A stretch of 48,090 bases of DNA from Emmonsiellopsis sp. PD_33 (GCA_032988165.1 JANTQF010000267.1:1-48090); one strand, 5' to 3'. Counted from the first letter of the stretch, positions 22,020 to 33,932 are shown. Translations and numbers: made by a program. Notes: generated by a model not told the origin, from the sequence alone.

Positions 22020-23869
22020 TCAAGAATTCGTACTCATCCGATGAACAATTGGCACAGCACTGGGCGGTAAACTACCCATCTCAGTAATAACCATATCAAT
22101 ATACTCAGCAGGCGTGACGTCATACATAATATTCAACAGCTGTAAGCGCGGTTTCTCTTTCCAGTGCTCGAGCGGCTTGTTGGGGTCGGTGATGAGAGAT
22201 GATTCGCCTGTCGAGGCGGTGTCGAGGCTGGCGGTGGAGCCGTTTTTCGCAGCGGGGGGGAGGGGGAGGTTGGTGACTTGTTCTGAAGCTTCGGTGGCCG
22301 CCAGCTCGTCGGCGTCGGCGAGTTCGTTTAGAACAATGCTATCTAGGGCGACTCGGTCGGTGAATTTGATGGTTTCGCAGCAAACGATCACGGGGATGTT
22401 TATCCCTCCCGCTCGTTCTTTGGCTGACATGGCGACAAGAGCTGTGCCGACACGGTTGAATAGTCGGCCATTGCTGGTCATGGAGTGGGCGCCCAGAAAC
22501 ACTTTGGTAGCTTCCTTCAATGCGTGGCTGATACCGTGCACGAGGGAGTATTGTACTTGCAATCCGGCCTCAGCCAATGTGCGGGCTAGTTTTCTGCCTT
22601 CGAAAAGGGGCCGGGAATCGATGATGGAGACGCGGAATTTCTTTCCTTGGCTGTGGGCGGTAAGGAGTGTCTTTTGAACAATATTGCTGCCAGCATAGCA
22701 GAGGATAACATCGCCATCGCTGACCTTCTGGGCTGCGCTGTTTGCAATCACTTGGTCTGCAAATGTGACTTTCTCACGGATAAAGCTGTCGATGAAGTCG
22801 CAAAGGGACTCTTTCGCTTCGCTCTCAGGACATGACGGGTCAACCGCGGAGATTGCGACTTTCGTGGCTCGAATGGCATTTCCTTGGCTTATAGAGAGAG
22901 GTCGACAGGAGGAGAGATATGAGATCTGGTGGGAGAGATGGGTCATCAAATGGCGCGTGAGAGAAGTTCCGGCGGGGGTGCTATAAGACTCAATAACCTA
23001 GACAAAAATCGTCAATTAGCAAAAATATCCCCCAAACACACAAAATACATAAAAAAATAAAGAGAAAAACCTACCCTCTTAAAAGCCAGCAACATAGCCA
23101 CACACCTCGCACTACTCCCACAAACCACATAATCCCTCATCTGCAACCCCAGCGCCAGGATGGCCGGATGAATCTCCTTGCCTGCCCCCGCAATCGTCAG
23201 CCGCCGTTTATGCAGCGAGAGATGACTAAAGACCGCAACCGTCTTGGCCGCCTCGTCCTCCCTCTTCTTCTTCTTCTTCAACTCAGCCGTGGAAGCGGGG
23301 GGCGCAATCGACCCGCGGCGCGCCGCGAGGGTTCCCGCCTTGCCCGTCGCACCACCGGACTGTTTCTGGCCCTTCCCGCCTGACGGACCGCCCTCAGCAG
23401 CACCACCCTTCTGCGACGGCGCGCCGCCTTTCTTCGATGATGATGATGACCCTCCTCCTGGCTGTTGATGCTGGGCTCCGCCTGGCGCGCCTCCCTCCTC
23501 GCGGCCCTGCTTCTCCTTGGCCCGTCGGGCGGCCTTTTCGGCCTTTGCGCGCTTCTTCAGCTCGGCGCCGGAGAGCTTCTGCGTCGCATCGCCGGCGGGA
23601 TCGGTGGGTTTATCTTGCGCTGCGGCAGTCGTGGGAACCGCAGGGGAGGCGGGGTTAGCGACGCCGTTCATTTTCGCGGTGGTGTTTGGAGTCGAGCTGG
23701 CGAGGGGTGGATCTGGGTGCTTGGTATGATCCGAGCCGGCGTCCATAGCAGCAGCAGCGGCAGCGGCGGCGGGGGGTGGAGAGTGAGGCTGTTGTGGGTG
23801 TTGTTGTGGTTGAGGTTGAGGTTGAGATGTTTGTGTTGTCGGCGGTTGAATTATTTTCGATTGAGTCAT
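22020..23869 (-). CDS. gcd2: translation initiation factor eIF2B delta subunit (Gcd2)
   Basis: This is a regulatory subunit of eIF2B, the guanine nucleotide exchange factor for eIF2, and takes part in sensing phosphorylated eIF2. Exons 23869-23075 and 22997-22020 join in phase 0 (GTAGGT..TCTAG), giving 590 residues. The N-terminal 210 residues are low complexity: a Gln/Pro run, an Ala run, a Lys/Ala/Glu coiled region and Gly/Ser/Lys. The conserved eIF2B alpha/beta/delta fold follows, marked by HKRRLTIAGAGKEIHPAILALGLQMRDYVVCGSSARCVAML, GDVILCYAGSNIVQKTLL, VSIIDSRPLFEGRKLARTL, VFLGAHSMTSNGRLFNRVGTALVAM and VIVCCETIKFTDRVALDSIVLNELAD. An upstream in-frame ATG at 24013 would add 48 residues beginning with a hydrophobic stretch; this is unlikely for a cytosolic factor, so 23869 is chosen. 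Confidence 0.93.
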
Positions 23870-24531
23870 GGTTGCGCTTGTCGGCGATCTCGATCTCTTG
23901 GCGCGGACTTTTGCCCGCAGCCACGCCCACACTTTGCATCTATGAGAAGTTGAAGCCATCGTGAACACCACCACGACAGCCAGCACGAGGGAGATGCAGC
24001 GCAGGAGAGCCATGGTGCGCGGCCAGGTAAATGGGAGGGTTTTGTATCTCTGATCCTCTGGTGGCTCTTTGTGCGAAGCCTTCTTTCATCGCAGCTTGTT
24101 TCAGTCCTGCCCAACTAACTACATCCATTGTTTGATATGCCACCAGCCTCGTTTTCAGGCACGGCTGCTGGCCGCGGATAGGCCGCATATAAATAGCCCT
24201 GCTGCAGCCGTTGCAGTGCGGGGAGCCCCATTCTAGCATTGGTTCGATTTATTTCATTTTCATTGCTCACGTCACTAACATCAAAAGCCACTGCTCTATC
24301 TCGCCAAAGACCAGTAGAAAGACCAAAACATCAGGCATGCGAAAAGCGAAAAGCGAGAAGAGAAAAAGTACTCGAACATCCCTAAACCTCCCGAGAACAT
24401 GTCAAACAAAGCGAAAAGAAAACCAGAAGAAGAATATTCTAACGAATCGCTGTCCAAAGACTCCTCCCCATGATATCCTACCCCCGGTACGCCAAAGACA
24501 ACTTGAACCAACAAAGGAACTCCCTAGACCG
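23870..24531. other. intergenic region between GCD2 and the kinesin gene
   Basis: This holds the leader and promoter of GCD2 and the 3' flank of the kinesin gene. The GCD2 frame stays open upstream to an ATG at 24013, with a hydrophobic run. Otherwise nothing is recognised. Confidence 0.65.
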
Positions 24532-26718
24532 TCAATTTAACTGGATATCCCCAAGAACCTGTCGATCTGCTTTTGCTGCTGATGGCTGCCGCTTAATCCC
24601 AAACCTCTCATGGTCGTCCGCCACCTTTCTCCGGAAGAAGTTCAAATCAACCAGCAGCTCCTCCATCCGCGCCTGCATCTCCATGGCTTCCATCTCGCCA
24701 AAGTCCGGGCTCGTCGTGTCTCCGTCGTCCTCCCAGACCAAATCGGGCTCTTGTAGTGATGCATCGTTTTCCTTGTCGTCGGCGTCTTCCATAATCTCCA
24801 CGGTATCCGCGATGCTCGATTCCGGAACAGACAGCAGGCTGCTATCTCTTTTCCCGGGCTTGATTATCTCCACAGAGGGGATAGGGTTCTTCAAACTTTC
24901 CAGAGCAAGCTTCAAATGACGACGTAGGGCATCATTCTCAGTCTGCAGCTGACGGATCTTGCATTCGCTGACCATTTTCGTTTCTTCCATCAACCGTTGC
25001 ATTTTCACAACCTGCCCTTGATACTCTTCGAGCTTTTCATGCTGAATTTCGCTTTCCCGTTTGCTGACAGTCTGTTGGCTGACACTGAGCTGGAGTGTGC
25101 GGATAATTTCAGCCATCTCGGCAATCTGGGCATCACGCTCAGCAGCCGAAACATGGTCTTGGTTGACAATGGCGCGGGTCCGGATATGTTTCGCTTGATC
25201 TGCGTAGCGGAGCGTCGAAAGAGTCTCTTCGTAATCCGACGGCGCTATGCAGGCAATCATTGCTGTCTTCGAGTTGCCACCCAAGCTATCCTTCAATAGC
25301 CAAGTCAAGATCGAGTCACGATATGGAACAACATCCTTCTTCTTGCGCATTCTTGCCGACTTGGTGTCTGCTAAGGCGGCAATGACGCGACCAAGTGTAG
25401 TCAGGGACTTGTTGATGTTCGAACCCTCGCGTAGCCGCTGGCCGGTTGCCTCTGTCGCCTTGGCTCGTTCCGAGCCTGCCAGATCCACAAGGCGAATACG
25501 TGCCGTTCGCTCCGTTGTCTCGTCAGTCGATATGTCGTGATGAATCTGCTTCAGCATGATCGTGAATACCGCATGAGACCGTGAACTCGTATCGTTCATC
25601 TTCGTACTAGCAGTGGTGCGGGAAGCGTCTCCCTTTCGCATCAGTCGCATGAGTTCCGTATAGCTCCGAACGGGCACGTCAGTTAGATCTTTCACATATG
25701 GTCCATCCGTCGGCGACTCTCTGATCTTTAGGTAGTATGGTGTCTCTGTCCGAGGAACCAGTAGGTCGCGCACATGTTCATTGTACACCTCAAAGTACGA
25801 GACGCGAACGTTGTAGCTGATATTGGGAGATTCGGAGCTCTCAATTCGCTGGAACAGATCTTCACACGTGCGTGGAATCAAACCAGGTTGTTCTGGCGTG
25901 CCCATCATCGTATAACTTTTACCGGATCCCGTCTGGCCGTATGCGAAGATACATGTATGGTATCCCTCGAAGTTGTGGTCCAGAAACTCCTCACCCAGAC
26001 AGTTATAGACATCCTCTTGAGTAGCGTAGTGTTCATCCTCCTTCTCATGGGACCAAAACGAATTATCAAAGGTAAAAGTCTTATCCTCGATGACCTTGCC
26101 ACGGCTTTGCGCGCGTATATTTGCCGGATCTTGGGACCCGCCAGTCTCAGGAGCCAGAAGCGTAGTCACTTGGGTATCCGGGTTCATAGAAATAAGACAT
26201 TGCGCGCCCCGTTGGATTTCTATCCCCGCCCCAAATCGCACACAACACGTCAGAGAAAAGCAACAAAACACCATCGCAAAAAGAACAGGGAGGATATCGA
26301 TAACGAGAACCAAACGCGTCAAAGACTAACCTCTAGGCAAAAACCCCCTCACCCTAACCACAACCTTCACATTCCCTCCCCCCGCACCACCCCCAGCACC
26401 CCCAGGAACCGGCGTCCCCGCCCTACTCGTCGGAAGCACCACGACACTCTCCCTAGCCCTCAACGACGGACTCGACGCCGTCGACCGCATCGTAGCCGCC
26501 GAAGCCATCGACAACGGCGCCCCACTCGGCGCAAGATTCGTAGCCACGCTCGAGTAAACTGACAGCGGCGAGTGCGAGTGCGAGTGCGAGTTCATCCCTC
26601 CTCCCATCGACGCGTAGCCGACTCCTGACCCTGCTCCTGGCAGTGATGATGATGATGATGACGATGCCGGCGCGGGCGGCATCCCGAGGCTGTTGTAGAA
26701 TCGCGAGTCCAGCGCCAT
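24532..26718 (-). CDS. short kinesin-3 family motor (UncB/Nkin3-like)
   Basis: This is a microtubule motor of the Unc104/KIF1 group. Exons 26718-26331 and 26219-24532 give 691 residues; the intron (GTTAGT..GATAG) falls inside the motor's first strand region and restores VRVRGFLPREIQRGAQC. The N terminus has a Ser run and a His-Ser repeat. The motor core contains the P-loop GQTGSGKSYTMMG (about residues 224-236), NDTSSRSHAVFTI (switch I), VDLAGSERAKAT (switch II) and INKSLTTLGRVIAAL. A coiled coil follows. The protein stops about 190 residues after the motor, and I see no FHA or PH cargo domain, so it is far shorter than Unc104/UncA. An ATG at 26820 would add 34 residues. The gene lies in a minus-strand run. 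Confidence 0.9.
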
Positions 26719-27737
26719 GGCTGTGTCTCTGTTCCTGATACTGCTGCTGTTGTAGGTCCTCAATATGTGCACGAGCTGGCAGGTGAGGTCGTGGTGGCGG
26801 GATTGGTGGTGGAGGTACATGTATGGGACATTAAAGAGAAGAAGGGTGTGTGTGTGTGGTTGGTAAGGAATGAAAAGAAAAGAAAAGAAAAGAGGGGAGA
26901 TAAGAAATTAGAAAAAAAGGTGCAGTTATGAATGTGTTGTTCTTCGACCTGCGACAGTCATCAGGTATTTACGGTACCTTTATAAATCTCCCCAATATGT
27001 TGGCTCTTGTTGTTTGTTGTTGACGCTGTGTTCCTCTCTCCGCTTTGGATTCCGTTGTTTATCCAAGTTCTCGATGTCGCGGGCCAGGATCATGTATTCA
27101 TATATCTCGGGGGAATATTCATTCGTTTCCATCCAGGAAGGTAAATAAATATATAAACAAGGCAATCGATCTATAGAACCATGTTATATCGACGGGGCAG
27201 GCACGGCTAGTTAGGCCTTCACCTGTTCACACCAGCTTCCGTGTTAGCAGGGGAAAGATAACTTTGTTTGAATTGATTTCTCCCTGTTCCATGGGGCTGT
27301 GGTGGTCACATAGATAGACAAGAAGGGGTTATTTATGGGTTATGGGTTATTGACGGGGGATGAATACCTCGTAACAATCAACAATCAAGATGCGCACCCG
27401 CAATCGCGTGGGAAAGGGGGATTATTAGAGGGATAAGATGGATGGAATAGTCTTTTCGTGAAATGTTCTCTCTCTCTTTCAATTCTGCGGATCTCCACGT
27501 CCAAGATCTAGATCTGATGACGGGCGTGGGCAATCTTCGATGTTGACGGCTGGTCTGGTTGCTATGGCGACAGTCACGTGAGTCTATAGATCTCCAAGGC
27601 TGGCCTGGGGGTTGAGTTCAACATCATCGCTTTGGATCTGAAGACTCGAATGGGTAATGGTTAATGTTCTAATGGATAGTTTGATGAAGCCAGTAAATTA
27701 ATCAGACAAGATGGTCCCATAACCACTCCCAGATAAT
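26719..27737. other. intergenic region between the kinesin and hydrolase genes
   Basis: This holds the kinesin promoter and leader and the 3' flank of the beta-lactamase-like gene. A GTCACGTGA palindrome lies at 27573-27581. A pyrimidine tract and repeated GATCTAGATCT-like sequence lie at about 27470-27520. I see no gene. Confidence 0.65.
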
Positions 27738-29636
27738 CTAGATCCGATCCAACTCCGCCCTCAAGCCCGGAATATCAACCCCCTCCACAACCCTCCCACC
27801 ATCACCACCCATCCGAAAAACAACTTCATCAATTGCAACCTTCCCATAGTGGAAATTATCTACCTTCATCCAAGACAGACACGCGCTCCCTCGCAGGGCA
27901 TTATATATCTCCCCATTATTCCCCTCTCCTTTTCCTTTTCCTCCCTCCTCCTTTCCCTCGGGCTTAGTGAACACAATCCGCCACCGATCATCAACACCAA
28001 GCGGGTAAAACCTCGCATCAACCTCTTCAATGCCATCCCCACCACTCTTTGAACTACCAAATATTGCCTCGTAGAACGATTTCAGCATATTTTTGTCGCG
28101 ATTAGTCCACTTCGAGACCTTCAGACCGGGCCCATCGTCCACCACTAATGACATCGTCGCCGATGCGTTATCCGCTTTAGATTTAGATTGATAGTCACCA
28201 GCGTATATCTCCGCCGCTTGCTCGCGCGCTAGATTTTCTAGCAATGGAATCAAAGTCCCCTGGACATTATCCAGGAGCAACGCAACGATGTCAGATGCAT
28301 CCGCACCCGCGCTAATCAGGGTCACCCCGAGGTTGTATTCCGGGACCAGGACGATATATGATGACGAGAACCCCGGGAGGTCTCCGGATTTTGTGTAGTG
28401 GTCTATTGGTCGTGGTGGGGCGGTGAAGGCTGTTGGGCGGAAGATTTCCCAGGGCGCGCCGACGGATTCGTCGAGTTGGGAGGTGAAAGAGGCGGGCTTT
28501 AGCCATTCGTTGGTTCGGGTTTGGGAGAGGAGGGTGTGGTTGAGGAGGCCGCGGAGGAAGGTGGCTAGGTTGTTGGGTGTTGAGAAGAGGCCGGCCGTGC
28601 TGTGAAGAAAAATTATATAAGATATCTACATTATCTGTCAATGGGACTGGGGATGAAACGTACGGGTTTATATACTCAAGGTCTAGTTCGAACCATGCTC
28701 CGCTATTAAGAGGTAGAATGCCTCGTTCGACCGGTGGGGGTGTTGTTCCGGTATCGTCTAGGCCTAGGGGCCCTAAGATGGTCTTTTTAAGGACTTCTTC
28801 AAATCTCAACCCGGTAAGGTCTTCCAGTGCATAACCTAGGATACTGTATGCGATATCTGAGTATGCAACACGGTTCCCTATCTGGTCCGTAAAACCATGG
28901 AAAGATTCCAAGAATTCTATCCATTCCATAAGTAATGTAACCATAAAATAGCCAGGGGGTTAGGCGGTGATGAGAACTAACCTTCACGGGTACATAGTCT
29001 TTGACCTATCCCCGTCCCGCACTCAGGGATGTCGGAAGGGGATAATGGTGGAAACCCCAGAGGTATCAGTTCATCTGACATGCTTGCTCTATCAAAGGCA
29101 TATCCTATGGAAAAAAAAAATAAGCACATATGCTCCTAGTTTAACCGTGCTTTAAAAACAATCATCTCACCATCTCGAGGAACCGCAGCCAACTGGTTCG
29201 TAAGAAGCCGCACAGTCACCTCCTCCCACTCTGAACCATTCAGCTCCTTCACATATTTCCCAATGGGATCATCTAAATTAATCCGTTCTTCAAGCAGAAC
29301 AGCCAGCACGGTGAAGACTTTCGTGGCACTGGCGACACGGTAGATGGTGTCTCCTGCAATTTTTGAAACGCCGGAATCATTCTTCACCGGGGCGGTGTGG
29401 TGATAGGAGAAGAATGTTGAGTCCGCAGATGTAAGAGATACGGAGAAGGAATTTGCTGATGCATTCCAACCGTATGCTTGGCTGTTTTTGATAAGCCCGG
29501 TGAGAGTATCGGTGAGTTCTGAGGCAGCAAAGTTGGCGGGGATGGTAGGAGGGGGGAGGACGGGGCCTGTTGGTGGACAATAGGCTGCAAGCGAATGGTG
29601 GAGGAAAAGGAGAAGCGTGAGTACGTATGAATGCAT
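27738..29636 (-). CDS. secreted beta-lactamase-like serine hydrolase (class C/ARB_00930 type)
   Basis: This is an extracellular enzyme of the serine beta-lactamase/D-ala carboxypeptidase superfamily; in fungi the substrate is unknown and may be an ester or amide. Four exons, 29636-29171, 29104-28982, 28916-28664 and 28599-27738, give 567 residues. The signal peptide covers about residues 1-18. The catalytic SxxK motif is SATK (Ser103, Lys106), the second motif is Tyr215-Ser-Asp (usually YxN) and the third is Lys351-Ser-Gly in HYTKSGDLPG. The 41-codon exon 2 has no long open frame of its own, but it supplies the conserved LGFPPLSPSDIPEC and leads in phase into EEFLESFHGF. The C-terminal domain of about 170 residues is family-specific. 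It is unlikely to be a true antibiotic-resistance enzyme. Confidence 0.9.
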
Positions 29637-30884
29637 GTTAGTTAGTTGAGGAGGGTATTTGACATGTTAATTCGGAAGTGCAAGAATAAAAAAACATGGA
29701 AATAGCAAGCGGATATCAGGTTCTACTTTATATCGTCCATGAAAGGAACATATAAGGGTCCTGAATGAGAGTAGAAAACCCGCAAGAATCATTATTGGAC
29801 CTCATTGCTCATAGCTGGAACATCAGTCTCCCGATCACAAGGTTAGGATAAAATAACATCTACAAAGCATTCGACTTCGTGTTCATGGTATTTTGGGAAC
29901 ATATGATCCACGACGCAATGGACGATGACGAGTCCATATTTCCTGAACCCCGGCCCTGTCGAGGACAAGCCGTGAAGAGCCCTTTGGCAGATGTACTGGT
30001 CGAATTTAAACCAACAGTATTCATCTTCCCAAGCTATCTAGATGCCTGATAGCAGGGCCAATGAACGCTTCTCATAAGCGAAGAAAGCAACGTATTGAAG
30101 AGATAGAAATGCCCAAGTAGGGAATAGTAGAGATATGTATTTTAAATAGCGACCGAATAACCATGCGAATACAAGGCCATGACATGAGCCTTTGAGCGTT
30201 CGGCTGTCTGCTCGTATCTTGACGCGTCCCTTCGACTTTGTCCTGGGAGGAAGGTTGGATTAAAGTTGGCAGGTCAGGTCTGTGGGGAGGCTATTTTTAG
30301 CCCTAACTACAAACCAAGCCCCTTTTTCTTCGAGTTTCGCTCTCCAGACGAGATTATTCGACATCCATTCCTCGAGTGCTGTTGTCTACCTGTATGGGAG
30401 TGAGATCATTATCTACGCCAGCATTATGGCTGCTGTGCAGAGAGGGGGGGAATGCAAAGAGCCACCCCCTACCAGAACAAGATTATCGTGGCCTGGCAAT
30501 TAAATTCTCTTGGAGAAACTTCTTTCGTCTACTTCTCCCGCCTCTTTATTGCATTATTATCTGTATTTTTCTTCATATTCTTCCATATCGTGCCTTGCAT
30601 ACTCCCTCGTATACTATGAATGGCGAACACACTACCAGTTGGAAAAGGAGTTGGAGTTCATGCAGGATGATATAGTGAAGGCATACAAGTATGTTGCTTC
30701 CGTATCTCATATTGGGGAAATCTGTACCGAGATGGTTTGGTTGGCCATTGGAGAGACAAGAGATAAAGGTAATAATATATCATGGATATCTTGCTCAAAC
30801 CATAGAAATATCTCGTAAATGTCGCTCACAGGCATCCGCATAATCAGGGGGAAATGATTTTAAGAAAAATGCTTCTAGAGCCCT
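29637..30884. other. 1.25-kb gap without a recognisable gene
   Basis: This holds the promoter of the hydrolase gene and the 3' flank of the DeSI-PUL gene. Open frames at 30282-30818 on the plus strand include a short charged segment (EKELEFMQDDIVKAYKYV), but they lack a credible start and resemble nothing known to me. Confidence 0.55.
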
Positions 30885-32863
30885 TCACGTCGCCGCCAAT
30901 CCCTTCCCAAGAAGCTCCTCTCCAACTTCTTTCAGCAGCGGTTCCGCCGCTACCGCTTTGATGCTCGACTTCTCCTTTATGATATCCGCCGCATCCATCA
31001 CCCGGCACAAATCCATGACTTCCCCGTCAAGTGGTGCAAGATACACAAACAGCCCCAAGGATAATAGATGCCCGTGCAAGCTATCCTGGCTTTCGGTCTC
31101 TAGCCTAACAGCCTCCAGCAACGAAGCAACCAGCTCCACCTGGTCTCCCTCTGACAGCTTGTCCGGGTGCTCGTCGAGTCGCTCGTTATGATTGAACGCG
31201 GCAAGATTGTACATAAACGATGCTCCAGCTGCGCGGAGACTGACTTGTGAGCCGTGGAGGGAGGTAGTTGCAACTTTTATACAGGTCTCGCGAAGAGCGT
31301 CGTGGGAGGCTATTTGATCGAGATAAAGGGGGGATGAGAATACGTTGCAGGCGAGCTGGGTCATGACGAGTTGTTGGTTGTAGGGGCAGTTTGAAAGATC
31401 GTCCGTCCCAGAAAGAAGGGTTAGGAGGGTGCTGTGGTTTGGTTGCTCTGCGAAGAACCCGCTGACTCGGGGATCGGCAAATGCAACACGGACTAGGTCG
31501 ATGACGGCAAAATGAACACCAGTTGGTAGGGACGGAAATTTCGTCCGGATAAATTTTTCTAGTAGTGATAGATCTGGTAGAGCCGCGTCTGCTGGACCTC
31601 CAGCATCTCTCGATTTGATGAATCCAACCAACCCCTGCAGGGCGGGATCGTCTGCTGCGGATCCAATTTTCTGAATTAACTTATCCAACGGGGGAACCTT
31701 CTTGTATAGCACATATGAACCGATGGGTCGCTCCAAGCTTGGCAATCGAAGCTTCCTATGCGGATGAGGCGGCCAAGCCATCTCGAGAAGGGCCCGAATA
31801 TTGCTTCGCAGCAAGCGCTCATCTGCTCCACTCCATTCATCCTGTCTCTGCCCCTTCAAGAAAGCCATAAAGGTTGGCGTCGCTCTGATTCCGTATCTTG
31901 ACGAAACATCATAAGCTCGCGATATATCCACCTTGATGAGGACTGCCTTGTCACCGGCTTCTTCTGCAAGTTCGTCATACGCTGGATACACCAATTTGCA
32001 CGGAGGACATGTGGCAGACGTGAAAAAGATGACGGCGCATGAGGAACTTGCAGACGCGAGGAGGGTTTCTACCGCATTGAGAGTAGTAACATTGTGAACA
32101 TGTCCTTTTGGCGCAGGAGGAGCAGGTTTCGGGCGCGAGGGAAGTGCTCGTACAGGGGCATTTATTGGAGCCTGCTGTGTTGGAGTATGCTGAAGGGGTA
32201 TTTCTGGACCTTGAGTAGCTCCACGCAACATGCCGTCGATATATGGTTTCATCATTTGGCCAAAGGGCGTGCTGAGAAATGTCTCGGGTAAATTTCTGAT
32301 ATGATCTGGAATGCCTTTACCAACTAGGAACATGGCCAGGTCATGGGTGAAATTGTTGCAATTTCGGAGGAAGAGATCGTAAGACTGAGGATACCGTGAG
32401 TTTCAAATATTTCCCATGTACATTCTCCACAAACGGGTAGGATATCTGGGAAGGTTTATGCATACATCTTGTGTATATACACTGGCTAATCCCTCCATGT
32501 ACTCGATTACGACTTCGATAGGAAGTTCGGAGCTTCCCAGATGTAGTTTCTCGATCGGCTCTCCATGGTGAGTTGAGCCGGGGACAGCTTGCTGGATCCC
32601 TCTGCCGAAGAAGTACTCCACGCCGCCAAATACAATCGACGTGTGATATATCGCGTCTATTTGCGTGCCTGTTATAGCGCGCGAAAGCTGCACATAAATA
32701 TATGAGATTAGCGGACATGGAGCCATGTAATTCCAGGAAACTGGGGGAGCCATACTTGTCTCGCAAGGCCCTAGGTGTATCTCATTAGCTAGTAATCAAC
32801 CAAGGAATATTAGACGAACTTTTGTACCTTTGAGATATCGTATACATATAATACGACATCCAT
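30885..32863 (-). CDS. PPPDE (DeSI-type) peptidase - thioredoxin - PUL fusion protein
   Basis: This combines three modules linked to SUMO/ubiquitin biology. Exons 32863-32828, 32770-32756, 32687-32466 and 32384-30885 give 590 residues. The PPPDE/DeSI cysteine protease fold covers residues 1-140, with probable catalytic His32 in IYHTSIVFGGVEYFFG and Cys100 in LRNCNNFT. A thioredoxin domain (about 190-295) keeps a CPPC redox motif at 217-220. A C-terminal PUL domain (about 330-590) of Armadillo-like helices is the type that binds Cdc48/p97 in Doa1/PLAA. The architecture is known from fungi; its substrate is not. Exon 2 is only 15 bases (GLARQ) and is needed to join the first strand to the His motif in frame. 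It is divergent from the EF-hand gene. Confidence 0.9.
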
Positions 32864-33196
32864 GCTATCTCTTCAACTTGATACGACTGCGCGGGGAGTT
32901 GTGCTTCCGCCGCGCTATTGCAAAAGAAGAGCAACTAGAAAGAGACAAGAAGTTCGATGCAGTTGAACAAACACTGAAAGATAACCCAGCGTGAGAGGAC
33001 GTGTATACTGGAATTTATAAGTTATACAATTCTCACAGCAGGCTGCGGCCGATGATGAACCTGTCATTGGTAAGCGCACCCAGCCCGCGCCAAGCCCCGA
33101 CGTCACTCCAACTCCGCGCCTTCATCCATTTTATCTCCGCGCATAACTCCAGAAAATTCATCGCATTCGCCGCAAAACCGCCCACCGCACTCCACG
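32864..33196. promoter_or_regulatory. divergent promoter of the DeSI-PUL and EF-hand genes
   Basis: The 333 bases between the two start codons must contain both promoters. A GACGTCAC sequence (CRE-like half site) lies at about 33099-33106. Nothing else is decisive. Confidence 0.45.
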
Positions 33197-33932
33197 ATGG
33201 TAAGCAATTCCCCTGCAATCCCACACAGGGCTATCCAGCAGATACCTAATCTCCATGAAAATCGAAAACAGCCTCCCAAACGTCGCGCCGCACCCTCCAC
33301 CACGGCCGCCCCCCGAGAACGAAAAGCGCGACAATCCAAGCTCGCCAAAGAAAACGACATCACCGCCGCCGAAGAGGCAGAAATCAAAGAGGCCTTCCAC
33401 CTCTTCTCGACGACGGGGAATGAAGAATACGCCTCTGAAAAGGAAGGCGTGATTAAAACGGAGGATGTGCGACGGGCGCTCATGTACGATCCAAACAACC
33501 CACCCCCAACACAACAGGGGCTTTTTTTTCCCCCTCACCCCATCTAACAAATTTTCCTCAAAACACAGAGCACTCGGCCTCCCCCCTACCTCCCCCACCG
33601 AACTGTCCAGCATCCTCTCCTCCATCGACCCCTCCTCGGCCGGCTACGTCACCTACGAACCCTTCCTCTCCGTCTGCGCTTTAAAACTGCATAATCGGAG
33701 CGAAGACGCCATGGCCGCGGAAGTCGAGCATGCGTATCGGTTATTCACGCGCGGGCGCGGGGGGCCGATTCTCGTCTCGCATTTGAGGAAGGTGGCGAGG
33801 GATTTGAAGGAGGATGTGAGTGAGGAGTTGCTTCGGGATATGATTCGGGAAGCGAATGGGGGCGCGGGGGTTAGTCGTGGGGTTAGTGTTGAGGAGTTTA
33901 GAGGGGTGATGGAGAGGGCGGGGGTGTTTTGA
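33197..33932 (+). CDS. centrin/calmodulin-like EF-hand protein
   Basis: This is a probable calcium-binding or EF-hand scaffold protein. The preferred structure has the start codon alone as exon 1 (33197-33199), an intron 33200-33271 (GTAAGC..CTAAT..AACAG), then exons 33272-33483 and 33569-33932, giving 192 residues that begin MPPKRRAAP. The first intron is 72 bases with no stop, so retention would add 24 residues and stay in frame. The EF-hand pattern is EIKEAFHLFSTTG..GVIKTEDVRRALIALGLPPT, SSIDPSSAGYVTYEPFLSV, VEHAYRLFTRGRGGPILVSHLRKVARDL and MIREANGGAGVSRGVSVEEFRGVM. Loops are degenerate, so calcium binding at several of them is doubtful. Codons change from C- to G-ending between exons 2 and 3. 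Confidence 0.8.
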
